The translations under genes were made by a program, and so were the position numbers. Of a stretch of DNA of 64,000 nucleotides, positions 16,828-25,020 are shown piece by piece. The stretch comes from Bin87 sp965220095 (GTDB lineage Bacteria > Chloroflexota > Dehalococcoidia > Lucifugimonadales > UBA3495). The DNA lies in NCBI GenBank assembly GCA_965220095.1, contig OZ244805.1, positions 1,240,001 through 1,304,000 on the forward strand, in the 5' to 3' direction. The notes beneath the pieces are model-generated. The model was not told where the DNA came from. It worked only from the letters and a program-made list of their open reading frames with translations, and made no database searches. How positions within the stretch are numbered: position 1 is the first letter of the stretch; each line of letters begins with the position of its first letter.

Positions 16828-17349
16828 TCAGGAGGATATTCCCGGCGTTTTCGGACGGGACTGGTGCCGCTGGCAGAGGTGGTAGGCTCCGGCAGCTACC
16901 GCTTCCCACTCGTGGGTCGACTTGTCCACCCCAACCAGTCCCAGGGCGGTCATTGCGGCGAATGCCAAAGACTGGCGGGATGCTCGGGCGTGCCCTGCTA
17001 CCCCTTGTCGGATCGTCGCCGACGGGTAGGGCGTGAGCGGCCGGCCAGCTCGCCGCGCCCAGCGTGCCAGTTCGGTTTCCAGCAGGGCCAGGGCCGGCAC
17101 GTCCCACCGCAACCCGGTTGGTTGACACCAGGCTACCTCGTCGGGCGCAAATCGTTCTACCAGTTCATCCAGAGCCCGCAGCAGATTTGCGATGCGAATT
17201 TTTGCCGACTCGGCCCGTCCCGCGGTGGCGATGATGCCGGAAGCGCTCAGTGTGTGGCCGGCGAAAATCGCCCAGCCGGTTTCCCGAGTGTCAGCGTCCA
17301 AAGCCAGCAACACTGGCTGAGCATCCGGTTTCCGCTGCGTATCAAGCAT
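16828..17349 (-). CDS. Divergent RuvC-like nuclease
   Basis: A 173-residue protein of RuvC size and outline. LLALDADTRETGWAIF (Asp18) corresponds to the first catalytic aspartate strand (IDPGxxxTG in RuvC). The segment LRALDELVERFAPDEVAW then precedes C75 where RuvC has its glutamate. The end HEWEAVAAGAYHL (H146, E149) matches the His/Asp pair of the Thermus-type enzyme, with Glu replacing Asp. The start at the ATG at 17349 overlaps the stop of the zinc-ribbon gene (TGATG). With one acidic ligand missing it may be a resolvase-like nuclease with altered activity or a binding protein; no ruvA or ruvB is nearby. Confidence 0.7.
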   Translation of the reverse strand: MLDTQRKPDAQPVLLALDADTRETGWAIFAGHTLSASGIIATAGRAESAKIRIANLLRALDELVERFAPDEVAWCQPTGLRWDVPALALLETELARWARRAGRPLTPYPSATIRQGVAGHARASRQSLAFAAMTALGLVGVDKSTHEWEAVAAGAYHLCQRHQSRPKTPGISS

Positions 17350-17582
17350 CAAATGATTTTCTCCCCGGCGAAGCCGTGCCATCGCGGGGGTTGCGCGCCC
17401 GGCGAGTTGCCGGCCGAGTCGCACGCGTGGCGTTGCCAGAATGCCCAGAACTCGCTGGCGACGGCCGGCAGCGAACGCTGGGTCTGCGGATACCGACCGC
17501 ATTGCAGGCACTGCCAGTCACCCTGATTGACGAAGAGGTCGCCGCCGCAACGACGGCACCCACGGAATACAAACCTGCCCAC
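17349..17582 (-). CDS. Zinc-ribbon protein coupled to the RuvC-like gene
   Basis: A 77-residue protein with C9-x2-C12 (GCRRCGGDLF) and C25-x2-C28 (WQCLQCGRY), a four-cysteine zinc ribbon, followed by a tail rich in Ser, Ala and Trp. The GTG at 17582 follows GAGGAG with an 8-base spacer, an unusually clear site that decides the start. Its stop overlaps the start of the RuvC-like gene by TGATG. The arrangement suggests that both products act together, perhaps with the ribbon contacting DNA or RNA. Function unknown. Confidence 0.65.
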   Translation of the reverse strand: MGRFVFRGCRRCGGDLFVNQGDWQCLQCGRYPQTQRSLPAVASEFWAFWQRHACDSAGNSPGAQPPRWHGFAGEKII

Positions 17583-17731
17583 TGTGCAAACTCCTCAAAC
17601 CGTATCGAAAATAGGCAGCCCACCTATCAGTTACGGAGCCGCAGGGTCGATTATAGAACAACAGTTCGTAATAGTGCAAGGTGAGCATGTCTCTCACGCG
17701 TACCCACATTGTCCATCCAGACCTGCCTGCT

Positions 17732-17800
17732 GTCATTACGAGGAGCGCAGCGATGTGGGAATCTCGATAAGGTTGAGCAGGTGCCGGCTAACCACCACTG
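17732..17800 (-). repeat. Degenerate REP-A half copy
   Basis: GTCATTACGAGGAGCGCAGCGATGTGGGAATCTCGATAAGGTTGAGCAGG diverges from the consensus (ATTACGAG for ATTGCGAG, TGGGAATC for TGGCAATC) and the second arm is missing. It is an older remnant just before the better copy at 17821. Confidence 0.6.
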
Positions 17801-17820
17801 CTGCAACCACGCTCACGCTT

Positions 17821-17948
17821 ACCGACTTTAATCTGTCATTGCGAGGAGCATTGCGACGTGGCAATCTCGATGAGGTTGAACGCACATCGGCGAACCGCCG
17901 TCGTTACGGCGACGAGATTGCCACGTTCCGTTCGCGATGACAAAGTGG
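17821..17948 (-). repeat. REP-A palindromic element, inverted copy
   Basis: Begins ACCGACTTTAATCTGTCATTGCG and ends GATGACAAAGTGGGT; the arms GTGGCAATCTCGATGAGG and GACGAGATTGCCACG pair. Some drift (GTTCCGTTCGCGATG) in the right arm. Confidence 0.8.
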
Positions 17949-17957
17949 GTGCGCATG

Positions 17958-18012
17958 AGTGCGGCGACGAGATTGCCGCGCTACGCTCGCTATGACAGGC
18001 TAAGGTGTACGC
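17958..18012 (-). repeat. REP-A right half copy
   Basis: GCGGCGACGAGATTGCCGCG and CTACGCTCGCTATGACAGG repeat only the right arm of the element directly after the full copy, as if a further tandem unit had lost its left half. Confidence 0.6.
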
Positions 18013-18091
18013 GTGGTGGGGCGAGTCGTTGCCATCCGGCAATGACCGATTTCGCGAGCTGCCCGGCACCAAACCCGTGCGGAACGGACGG

Positions 18092-19405
18092 CTACGCTCC
18101 GACCAAACGCTCCCGCCTGGCTCGGCTCGCGTTGCCGATCCAGTGTGCCCCCCACACCGCGCAGATGGACGCAAAAGACAGCGCCGCCGACAGTATGAAA
18201 GCCTGCACGTAGTTGCCCTGCAAGTCGAACATCACACCGCCCAGCACCGGCCCCAGGAATATCGCCGCGCCCCGCCCCATCTCCACGAACCCCATCACCG
18301 TACCCAGCGACTCCGGCGGGAACAAATCGGCCGCCTTGGCCCCCACAATCAGCCCGCTGATACCGTCGCTGACACCGGCCAGCGCCACATAAGCCACCAG
18401 GGGCCAGAAGCCGCCGTCTCCCAGCCACACGATGAGCAGAACCGCAACGATGGTCAGCATCATACCCACCGTAAACACCAGCTCGCGACCCCAACGATCC
18501 GAAGCGATCCCGACCAGCGGTCGCGCGAAAACGCTCACGCCGCCGACGGCGCCCATGGTCGACGCCGCCACCAGCGTACTGTAACCGGCCAGCACGAAGA
18601 AGGTTACCAGATGCACCCTCACCAGCTGCGTGCCAACCGAACCGGTGATGCGAGTCAGCACCAGCAGCCACATTGCCGGTTGGGTAACCACGCTGCCCAG
18701 CGACGGCGCCGCCGACCGACGTCGCGGCGACTCAACCGGCCCTGGTTGGCCCGCCGCCTGGTCGGGCAGATGCGGCGGCATTCCAGACGGCGCGGCGGGC
18801 GCGGATTCTGGCGCCGCCGACAGGGCCCGACGCTGGAACAGTCCGTTGGGGATGGTAATCAGCGCAAAAAATATGGCTGCGAAACAACGGTACGTGCCGC
18901 GCCACCCGATGGTGTCGGTCAGGATGGCGGCCAAAGGCGCGAATATGGCCTGACCGATGGGATTGCCCGAATCGGCTAATCCCAGAATCCGGCCCCGAGA
19001 TTGGGGGAACCAGGGCGCCAGGGTCGCGGTCATCGAAAAAGAAGAGATGGCCGTTTGCCCGATGCCGGCGAAAATTCCGTAGAAAATGAACAGTTGCCAC
19101 AAATCCGTGGCGTAGCTCGACGCCAGCCAGCCCACCAGTATGAAAGCTCCCGCCAGCGGGAACATGATGCGCGCGCCCCACCGGTCCAGCAGCGCCCCCA
19201 ACAGCGGAGCCGACAACGCCCCAATCAGCCCAGCCAGGCCAAATACCGCCGAGGTTAGGGTCGCGCTGCTGCCAAACGCCACTTTGAGGGCGTTGAAAAA
19301 CACCGCTTCGCTGTTCTTGGTGCCGCCCTCAACCGTCAGATTACCCAGGGAGAGCACGAATACTGCCCAACCGTAGTGGAGCCGGGAGCGCGCCTGCCTC
19401 AGCAT
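18092..19405 (-). CDS. MFS transporter
   Basis: A 437-residue major facilitator with about twelve membrane segments split by a central cytoplasmic loop (residues about 200-235, Ala/Pro/Arg-rich). The A-loop motif after segment 2 reads GALLDRWGARIMFPLAG, with its counterpart GIASDRWGRELVF after segment 8. The N-terminus HYGWAVFVLSLGNL recalls the oxalate/monocarboxylate branch. The substrate is not predictable. The gene is alone on the minus strand; its upstream region is shared with the divergent restriction-modification gene. Confidence 0.88.
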   Translation of the reverse strand: MLRQARSRLHYGWAVFVLSLGNLTVEGGTKNSEAVFFNALKVAFGSSATLTSAVFGLAGLIGALSAPLLGALLDRWGARIMFPLAGAFILVGWLASSYATDLWQLFIFYGIFAGIGQTAISSFSMTATLAPWFPQSRGRILGLADSGNPIGQAIFAPLAAILTDTIGWRGTYRCFAAIFFALITIPNGLFQRRALSAAPESAPAAPSGMPPHLPDQAAGQPGPVESPRRRSAAPSLGSVVTQPAMWLLVLTRITGSVGTQLVRVHLVTFFVLAGYSTLVAASTMGAVGGVSVFARPLVGIASDRWGRELVFTVGMMLTIVAVLLIVWLGDGGFWPLVAYVALAGVSDGISGLIVGAKAADLFPPESLGTVMGFVEMGRGAAIFLGPVLGGVMFDLQGNYVQAFILSAALSFASICAVWGAHWIGNASRARRERLVGA

Positions 19406-19709
19406 GATCCACGCGGGTTCGGTCGGCCGTTAGGGGGTCCGCAAGGCCTCAGCCGATTATACACGGCGGGGGTTACGTATTTGCCGGGATGGACAAGATG
19501 CCCGGGATAAACAGGAGTGAAGTTCGGATGAGCGGGTAGAGTCAACTCTCACGACTTTGCACAAGCCCGGTCTCCCAGGGAGAGCAGGGGTTGGAAATTG
19601 GCAGGGATGGGCGGGACCGGCGTGTAGGTTAGGTTAGGTATGGTCGTGATAATATGTTGGCCCCGAATATACGGCCCGGCGCAGTATGGTCGTAGCAGAG
19701 AGATTCGTG
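19406..19709. other. Divergent intergenic region before the restriction-modification gene
   Basis: About 300 bp between the divergent MFS and restriction-modification genes. It contains TTAGGTTAGGT and GATAATATG some 50-70 bases before the latter, a possible -10 box without a convincing -35. No repeat copy and no open frame worth reporting. Confidence 0.4.
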
Positions 19710-22700
19710 ATGTCAAACACGCTGTTTAGCCAATCGTTTCTGGACGACGGCCTGAAAGAAACGGACGAGTACCAGCAAATTAACCCGCAGATGCTTTCGC
19801 ATTTCGGTCAGGATTTGAGGATTCCATATCACAATTTTATCAAGGCCTATCAGTCCTCCAACGAGGCGCAGATTGAAGACGCGCTCATCCGGCCCGCTCT
19901 GAATGCGCTGGGCTGGAGCTATCTGCCGCAGCAACCGATACCGGTCAGCGGGAAGACGCCCGACTATATGCTGTTCGCCGATGATGCCGGCCGGGCGGCA
20001 TTTACCGGCGAGGGTGATGTATCTCGGTATCCGCTGGCCCCGGCTGAGGCGAAAGCCTGGGATACCAATCTGGACCAGCGGGCCGGCGTTCTCAGCCCCA
20101 GCGGGCAGCTACAGGATTACCTCAAAGAGTTCTGGCAATCCACTAGCGGACGGGTCAAGTGGGGAATCCTAACTAATGGCGAAACCTGGCGGCTGTATCG
20201 GGCCACCGGGCCGGGGCCGGACGGGAAGTTTTACCAGACGCAGGATACATGGCTTGAGCTCAAGCTGAGCGAGTGCATCAGCGACGCGGGCAAAGAGCCG
20301 CGCCGGCAGCTTTTGCTATTCTTTCATCGCGACGCATTTCGCATTGGAGATGACGGGTACTGTTTTCTGGACCGGGCGCTGGCCGAGGCGGAAAACTATG
20401 TCCAGACGGTGGTAGAAACTCTGACCAACGCCGTATTCAGAGAGGTTTATCCGGAACTGATTAAAGCGTTTTATCAGGCCGCCCCCGATGCAGACCCCGA
20501 TGAGATTCAGGAATCCGCACTGTTTTTGCTGTATCGTCTGCTGTTCCTGATGTACGGGGAGGACCGTCGGCTGCTGCCGGTCACCCATCCGGCGTATGAT
20601 GGTATCAGCTTGCGGACTTTGCGCCGCGAGATAATGGGCCGGCTGGCGGCGAACGCTCCGTTTATCCCCGGAGTTGCCACCTACTGGCCCCGACTGCGGG
20701 TGCTGTTTGATCGCATCGACACCGGTGAACCGGCCGCTGCATTGCCACCTTACAACGGTGGGTTGTTCAGCAAAGAGCAACCGGAACTGCTGGCCCGGGT
20801 GCAATTGCCGGATGAGAGCGTAGCCAGCATCATCAATAATTTGGGCGCGGCAGCAGTTAACGGTTCCGCCGAGAAGGTCCTGGTTAATTTCCGCGACCTG
20901 TCGGTGCGTCAGTTGGGTTCGCTGTATGAGGCGCTGCTCGAGCGGCGTCCGGTGGTCCGCAACAACACGGTTGAGCCGCAGCTGCAGCCTTACGCGCGCA
21001 AGGACTCGGGCAGCTACTACACCCCGCCGGAGCTGGTGCGGCTTATCGTGGAGCAGACGTTAGGGCCGCTGGTCAAAGAGCGCGTGGAGCGGTTTACGAA
21101 ACTGTCCCAATCGCTGGCGTCCGATACGCGGTCGTTGGATGTTCGGCGGCATGAATTGATGAACGTTGACCCGGCGGAAGCCATCCTGCTAATCAAAGTT
21201 CTGGACCCGGCCATGGGCAGCGGTCATTTTCTGGTGTCTGCTCTAGACTACTTAACCGAGGAGATTGACCGCCTGGTTGGATGCGGCGCCGAGGTGGCCA
21301 ACTGGCTGCCGGCCGCCGACCCTTATATGTCGCCGCTGCAAGGCCGTATTGAGAATATCCGCGCCGAAGTGCAGCGGCAAGCCGATGAAAACGGTTGGCA
21401 AGTCAACCCCGACCATCTGACCGACCGGGCCATCATTCAGAGGATAGCGCTGAAACGCTGCTTGTACGGTGTTGACCTCAACCCGCTGGCGGTGGAGTTG
21501 GCCAAGATGTCCCTGTGGCTGCACAGTTTCACCATGGGGGCGCCGCTATCGTTCCTGGACCATCACCTTCGATGTGGCGATTCGTTGGTAGGGGGCTGGC
21601 TGGCGAATACGGGCGAGGATATACAGACTGCCAGCCAGGGCGGGTTCGCCAGCCATATTTTTGCCAGTATATCTGCTGCAACCGAAAGTATCCGCAACAT
21701 TGAGCAAATCAATGACACCGATATCAGCGGGGTGAAAGAGTCGGCGGCGCTTTTCCGCAGTATTGAACAGGCCGTTGCGCCCGTTCGCAGGATGGTTAAC
21801 TTCTCCGCCGGTCTGCGCTGGATGGCCGCCGGCGGGAACACCCGACCATTGGCACTACGGCGACCGAGCCAGCTGCGCCGACAAATTGGCGACGACTATG
21901 CCGCCGGGATGGAGTGGTGGGTATTGCAAGACTATGACGTCCAGATCAGCCTGTTGATGTGCGGCGAGGACGCCATCAGCGAGGCGGCCCGAGCGGCAGC
22001 GAATTTTGACTTTACCGCGTTCGCCCATTTCATCAGCTTGTGGCGAGTAACCCAGGAACTGTGCCAGGAGCGGCGGATGCTGCACTGGGAGCTGGATTTT
22101 CCCGGCGTGTTTGACGGTTGGCAGCCACGGCGCGGCGGGTTTGACGCCGTGATTGGCAACCCGCCCTGGGAGCGCGTCAAGCTGCAGGAAGTGGAATGGT
22201 TCGCTCCCGAATCCCGCCGTCCGGAAATCGCGCACGCCACTCCCGCTGCCCGCCGCCGGACAATGATTGCTGAATTGGAAACCGACGGCGACCCGCTGCA
22301 TAACGACTATTCGGATGCGCTGACTTTGGCCGACACGCTGTTGCAGTACGGGCGGGCCAGCGGCGACTACCCTTTGCTGGGCGGCGGCGATACCAACCTG
22401 TACCGCCTGTTTGTGGAACGGGCGACGGATTTGGCCGTCCGGGATGGCATCGTCGCCTTGCTCACCCCGTCGGGCATTTACGCCGACCAATCCGCTGCCA
22501 GGTTTTTCGGTGCAATGGCCAGCGATAATCGCCTGCTCGCCCTGTACGACTTTGAAAACCGCCGCGGGCCGGAGCGTGGCGAATTTTTCCCCGACGTGGA
22601 CAGCCGGTTCAAGTTCTGCACCATGGTAATGGGCGGTCCAACTCGGACTGCTGAGCAAGTGCCCTGCGGTTTTCTGCTACACGACCCGCCCGATACGGTT

Positions 22701-23834
22701 GCCGAGGTGGAACCGGAGCGGCTGTTGACGATGCAAGCGTCGGACTTTGCCCTAGTGAACCCCAAGACTGGCACTGCTCCCATTTTCCTCACCCAGAAAG
22801 ATGCTGACATTGTTCTGAGTATCTACCGCAATCATCCCGTCTTTGACTCTGAAAACACCAGTTTTGAGAATATAAGCGCTGTCGTTCGTCATGTCGCTTT
22901 GGCGCACATGACGAACGACAGCGCGCGATTTTTTACAATTTCAGATTTGGAGGCTGATGGCTGGTATCCCGTTGAGTTGAACCGCTGGCGTAAGGGCGAC
23001 AAGGAGATGCTGCCGCTGTATCAAGGGCGGACGATTCACCATTTTGACCATCGATTTAACTCTATTGAGGTGAACAACGACAACATACATAATCCTTACG
23101 TCAACATTCCGGTGACTTATGGACAACACAACAACCCACTGTTCTACGCCAAACCCGAATACTGGATTGACGAGAATTTTGTGAGTAGTAAGTTCCCGGA
23201 TTCCCCAGCCTATGCCATCGGGTTCAGGGATATTACCAGAACAACTGACGAACGAACGATGATTGCAACCATCGTTTCATGGGCAGGGTATGGCAATAAC
23301 TCGCCGATACTGGTCGGTAATGGTGAGGAAGCCACTGATGCTTTTATCGATGTAGCATCGTTATGGACGGCTAACTTTTGCTCCCTCGCATTTGACTTTG
23401 TTGTCCGGCGGAAAGTGCAGGGTACACACATAAACTGGTACATCCTCCAGCAGTTGCCCATCATCACCCGGGCCGGTTATGAGCGCAAGTTTGGCGAGCA
23501 GACGGCTGCGGAGCTGGTGCGGGGCCACGTGCTGCGGTTGTGCTATACGGCGTATGATTTGCGGCCTTTTGCCCAGGCCCAGGGGTATGACGGCGAACCG
23601 TTCGGCTGGGATGTTGAGCAACGGCGGCACCTGCGGGCTCGGCTGGATGCGCTGTACTTTATGCTGTACGGCCTTGACCGGGAAGATGCCGCTTATGTGA
23701 TGGACTCTTTCCCCATCACCCGCCGCAACGATGAGCGGGAGCATGACGGCGTGTATCTGACCAAAGAGCTTATCCTGAGGTATATGAACGCGCTGGCCGC
23801 CGGCGATACGGAGAGCGTCATCGGCATCGGGTAG
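19710..23834 (+). CDS. Type IIG-like restriction-modification enzyme (nuclease, methylase and target-recognition domains)
   Basis: A single 1374-residue polypeptide. N-terminal nuclease core: PDYMLF (D85) and PAEAKAW (E113, K115), a PD-(D/E)XK arrangement. Central gamma-type N6-adenine methylase: SGSYYTPPELV at about 433, motif I LDPAMGSGHFLV (D499), GVDLNPLAVELAKMSLW, and motif IV IGNPPWERV (N817). The C-terminal third (about 1000-1290) is more AT-rich, variable target recognition. Eco57I/MmeI-like enzymes cut and methylate with one chain, so no partner is needed and none is present. ATG 19710 with GAGAG upstream is chosen; ATG 19686 in the same frame is possible. Confidence 0.9.
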   Translation: MSNTLFSQSFLDDGLKETDEYQQINPQMLSHFGQDLRIPYHNFIKAYQSSNEAQIEDALIRPALNALGWSYLPQQPIPVSGKTPDYMLFADDAGRAAFTGEGDVSRYPLAPAEAKAWDTNLDQRAGVLSPSGQLQDYLKEFWQSTSGRVKWGILTNGETWRLYRATGPGPDGKFYQTQDTWLELKLSECISDAGKEPRRQLLLFFHRDAFRIGDDGYCFLDRALAEAENYVQTVVETLTNAVFREVYPELIKAFYQAAPDADPDEIQESALFLLYRLLFLMYGEDRRLLPVTHPAYDGISLRTLRREIMGRLAANAPFIPGVATYWPRLRVLFDRIDTGEPAAALPPYNGGLFSKEQPELLARVQLPDESVASIINNLGAAAVNGSAEKVLVNFRDLSVRQLGSLYEALLERRPVVRNNTVEPQLQPYARKDSGSYYTPPELVRLIVEQTLGPLVKERVERFTKLSQSLASDTRSLDVRRHELMNVDPAEAILLIKVLDPAMGSGHFLVSALDYLTEEIDRLVGCGAEVANWLPAADPYMSPLQGRIENIRAEVQRQADENGWQVNPDHLTDRAIIQRIALKRCLYGVDLNPLAVELAKMSLWLHSFTMGAPLSFLDHHLRCGDSLVGGWLANTGEDIQTASQGGFASHIFASISAATESIRNIEQINDTDISGVKESAALFRSIEQAVAPVRRMVNFSAGLRWMAAGGNTRPLALRRPSQLRRQIGDDYAAGMEWWVLQDYDVQISLLMCGEDAISEAARAAANFDFTAFAHFISLWRVTQELCQERRMLHWELDFPGVFDGWQPRRGGFDAVIGNPPWERVKLQEVEWFAPESRRPEIAHATPAARRRTMIAELETDGDPLHNDYSDALTLADTLLQYGRASGDYPLLGGGDTNLYRLFVERATDLAVRDGIVALLTPSGIYADQSAARFFGAMASDNRLLALYDFENRRGPERGEFFPDVDSRFKFCTMVMGGPTRTAEQVPCGFLLHDPPDTVAEVEPERLLTMQASDFALVNPKTGTAPIFLTQKDADIVLSIYRNHPVFDSENTSFENISAVVRHVALAHMTNDSARFFTISDLEADGWYPVELNRWRKGDKEMLPLYQGRTIHHFDHRFNSIEVNNDNIHNPYVNIPVTYGQHNNPLFYAKPEYWIDENFVSSKFPDSPAYAIGFRDITRTTDERTMIATIVSWAGYGNNSPILVGNGEEATDAFIDVASLWTANFCSLAFDFVVRRKVQGTHINWYILQQLPIITRAGYERKFGEQTAAELVRGHVLRLCYTAYDLRPFAQAQGYDGEPFGWDVEQRRHLRARLDALYFMLYGLDREDAAYVMDSFPITRRNDEREHDGVYLTKELILRYMNALAAGDTESVIGIG

Positions 23835-23858
23835 GGACGCTGGCCCGCCTCGTTTTCC

Positions 23859-23888
23859 TTGACCCGGTGGGTTGGGGCTGCTTATAAT
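23859..23888 (+). promoter_or_regulatory. Predicted sigma-70 promoter of pheS-pheT
   Basis: TTGACC (23859-23864), 18-base spacer, TATAAT (23883-23888): one of the best promoter matches in the window, 56 bases before the pheS start and just after the restriction-modification stop. It suggests pheST is transcribed independently of that gene. I see no T-box or leader peptide. Confidence 0.65.
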
Positions 23889-23943
23889 TCTGCGTCCCGC
23901 CGAGTTGTTGGCCGGCGCACTTCTTACTGCTGGACGGCTGCCC

Positions 23944-25005
23944 GTGTCTCAATCTGCATCTGAACAATCTACGCCTGAGTCTGTTGACGAGCTGGCTCAG
24001 ACTGCGTTAAGCGCTCTTGAGGCCATTTCCGATGCCGGCGCAGTTGAGGAGTGGCGGGTGTTGTATTTGGGCCGGCGCGGTCAGCTCACTGGCCTGCTGC
24101 GCGGACTATCCGGGCTGGACCCCGACCTGCGTCGGGAAGTTGGCACGCGGGCTAACCAGGCCAAGAACACCCTGGAAGAGGCGCTGGCTCGCCGCACCCG
24201 CGAGGTTGCCCAGGCCGAACTGGAGGCCAGCGACCGCCTGGATGTTACCCTCCCCGGCCGACCCATCATCACGGGACGATTGCATCCCACCACCCAGATT
24301 GTGCGCGAGATTTGTCAGGCTTTCATGGCGATGGGGTTCAGCGTCGTCGAGGGTCCCGAAGTCGAACTTGACCACTACAACTTCGAGATGCTGAACATCC
24401 CGTCCGGCCATCCGGCTCGGGATATGTGGAACTCGCTCTGGGTGGATTACGTCAACGAAGCCGGCGAGCAGCCCATGCTGCTGCGGACGCATACCTCGCC
24501 GATGCAGGCGCGGGTGATGGAGGCTCAGGAACCGCCGGTGCGCGTGGTCGTGCCGGGCAAGTGCTATCGCTACGAGGCTACCGACGCCACCCACGAGTGG
24601 CATTTCTACCAGGTTGAAGGCCTGGCTGTGGCCGAGGGGATTACGTTTGCCGACCTGAAAGGCACGCTGTACGAGTTCGCCCGCCGGGTGTTCGGCGAAG
24701 ACCGGCAGATCCGCTTCCGGTGCGACTATTTCCCCTTCGTCGAGCCGGGGGTGGATATGTCCATCTCCAACTTCCGCGACCCGGCCACAGGCAAGCGCCC
24801 CATCAACCGGGATGAAGACTGGATCGAGATTATGGGCGCCGGCATGGTGCATCCCAAGGTGCTGGCCGGCGTGGGCTACGATCCCGAGCGCTACACCGGC
24901 TTCGCCTTCGGCATGGGCCCGGAGCGCATCGGGATGCTGAAATACGGCATTGACGATATCCGGCATTTCTACAGCAACGATGTGAGGTTCCTGCGCCAGT
25001 TCTGA
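23944..25005 (+). CDS. pheS: Phenylalanyl-tRNA synthetase alpha subunit
   Basis: A 353-residue class II synthetase subunit. The start is placed at the GTG at 23944 (MSQSASEQ...) because the frame further upstream runs over the promoter. The N-terminal coiled coil ends in YLGRRGQLTGLLRGL. Motif 2 is near VVVPGKCYRYEATDATHEWHFYQVEG, and motif 3 GFAFGMGPERIGMLKYGIDDIRHFYSNDVRFL closes the protein. It forms an alpha2beta2 complex with PheT, encoded 15 bases downstream. Confidence 0.96.
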   Translation: MSQSASEQSTPESVDELAQTALSALEAISDAGAVEEWRVLYLGRRGQLTGLLRGLSGLDPDLRREVGTRANQAKNTLEEALARRTREVAQAELEASDRLDVTLPGRPIITGRLHPTTQIVREICQAFMAMGFSVVEGPEVELDHYNFEMLNIPSGHPARDMWNSLWVDYVNEAGEQPMLLRTHTSPMQARVMEAQEPPVRVVVPGKCYRYEATDATHEWHFYQVEGLAVAEGITFADLKGTLYEFARRVFGEDRQIRFRCDYFPFVEPGVDMSISNFRDPATGKRPINRDEDWIEIMGAGMVHPKVLAGVGYDPERYTGFAFGMGPERIGMLKYGIDDIRHFYSNDVRFLRQF

Positions 25006-25020
25006 CGTAAAATTCTGCCC

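Larger units (their letters stand above)
17583..18091. other. Repeat-filled intergenic region, no gene
   Basis: This 509-bp gap between the zinc-ribbon gene and the MFS gene is largely a mosaic of one good REP-A copy (17821-17948) flanked by a degenerate left copy and a half copy. The remaining sequence shows no coding, tRNA or terminator signal I can support. Confidence 0.6.
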
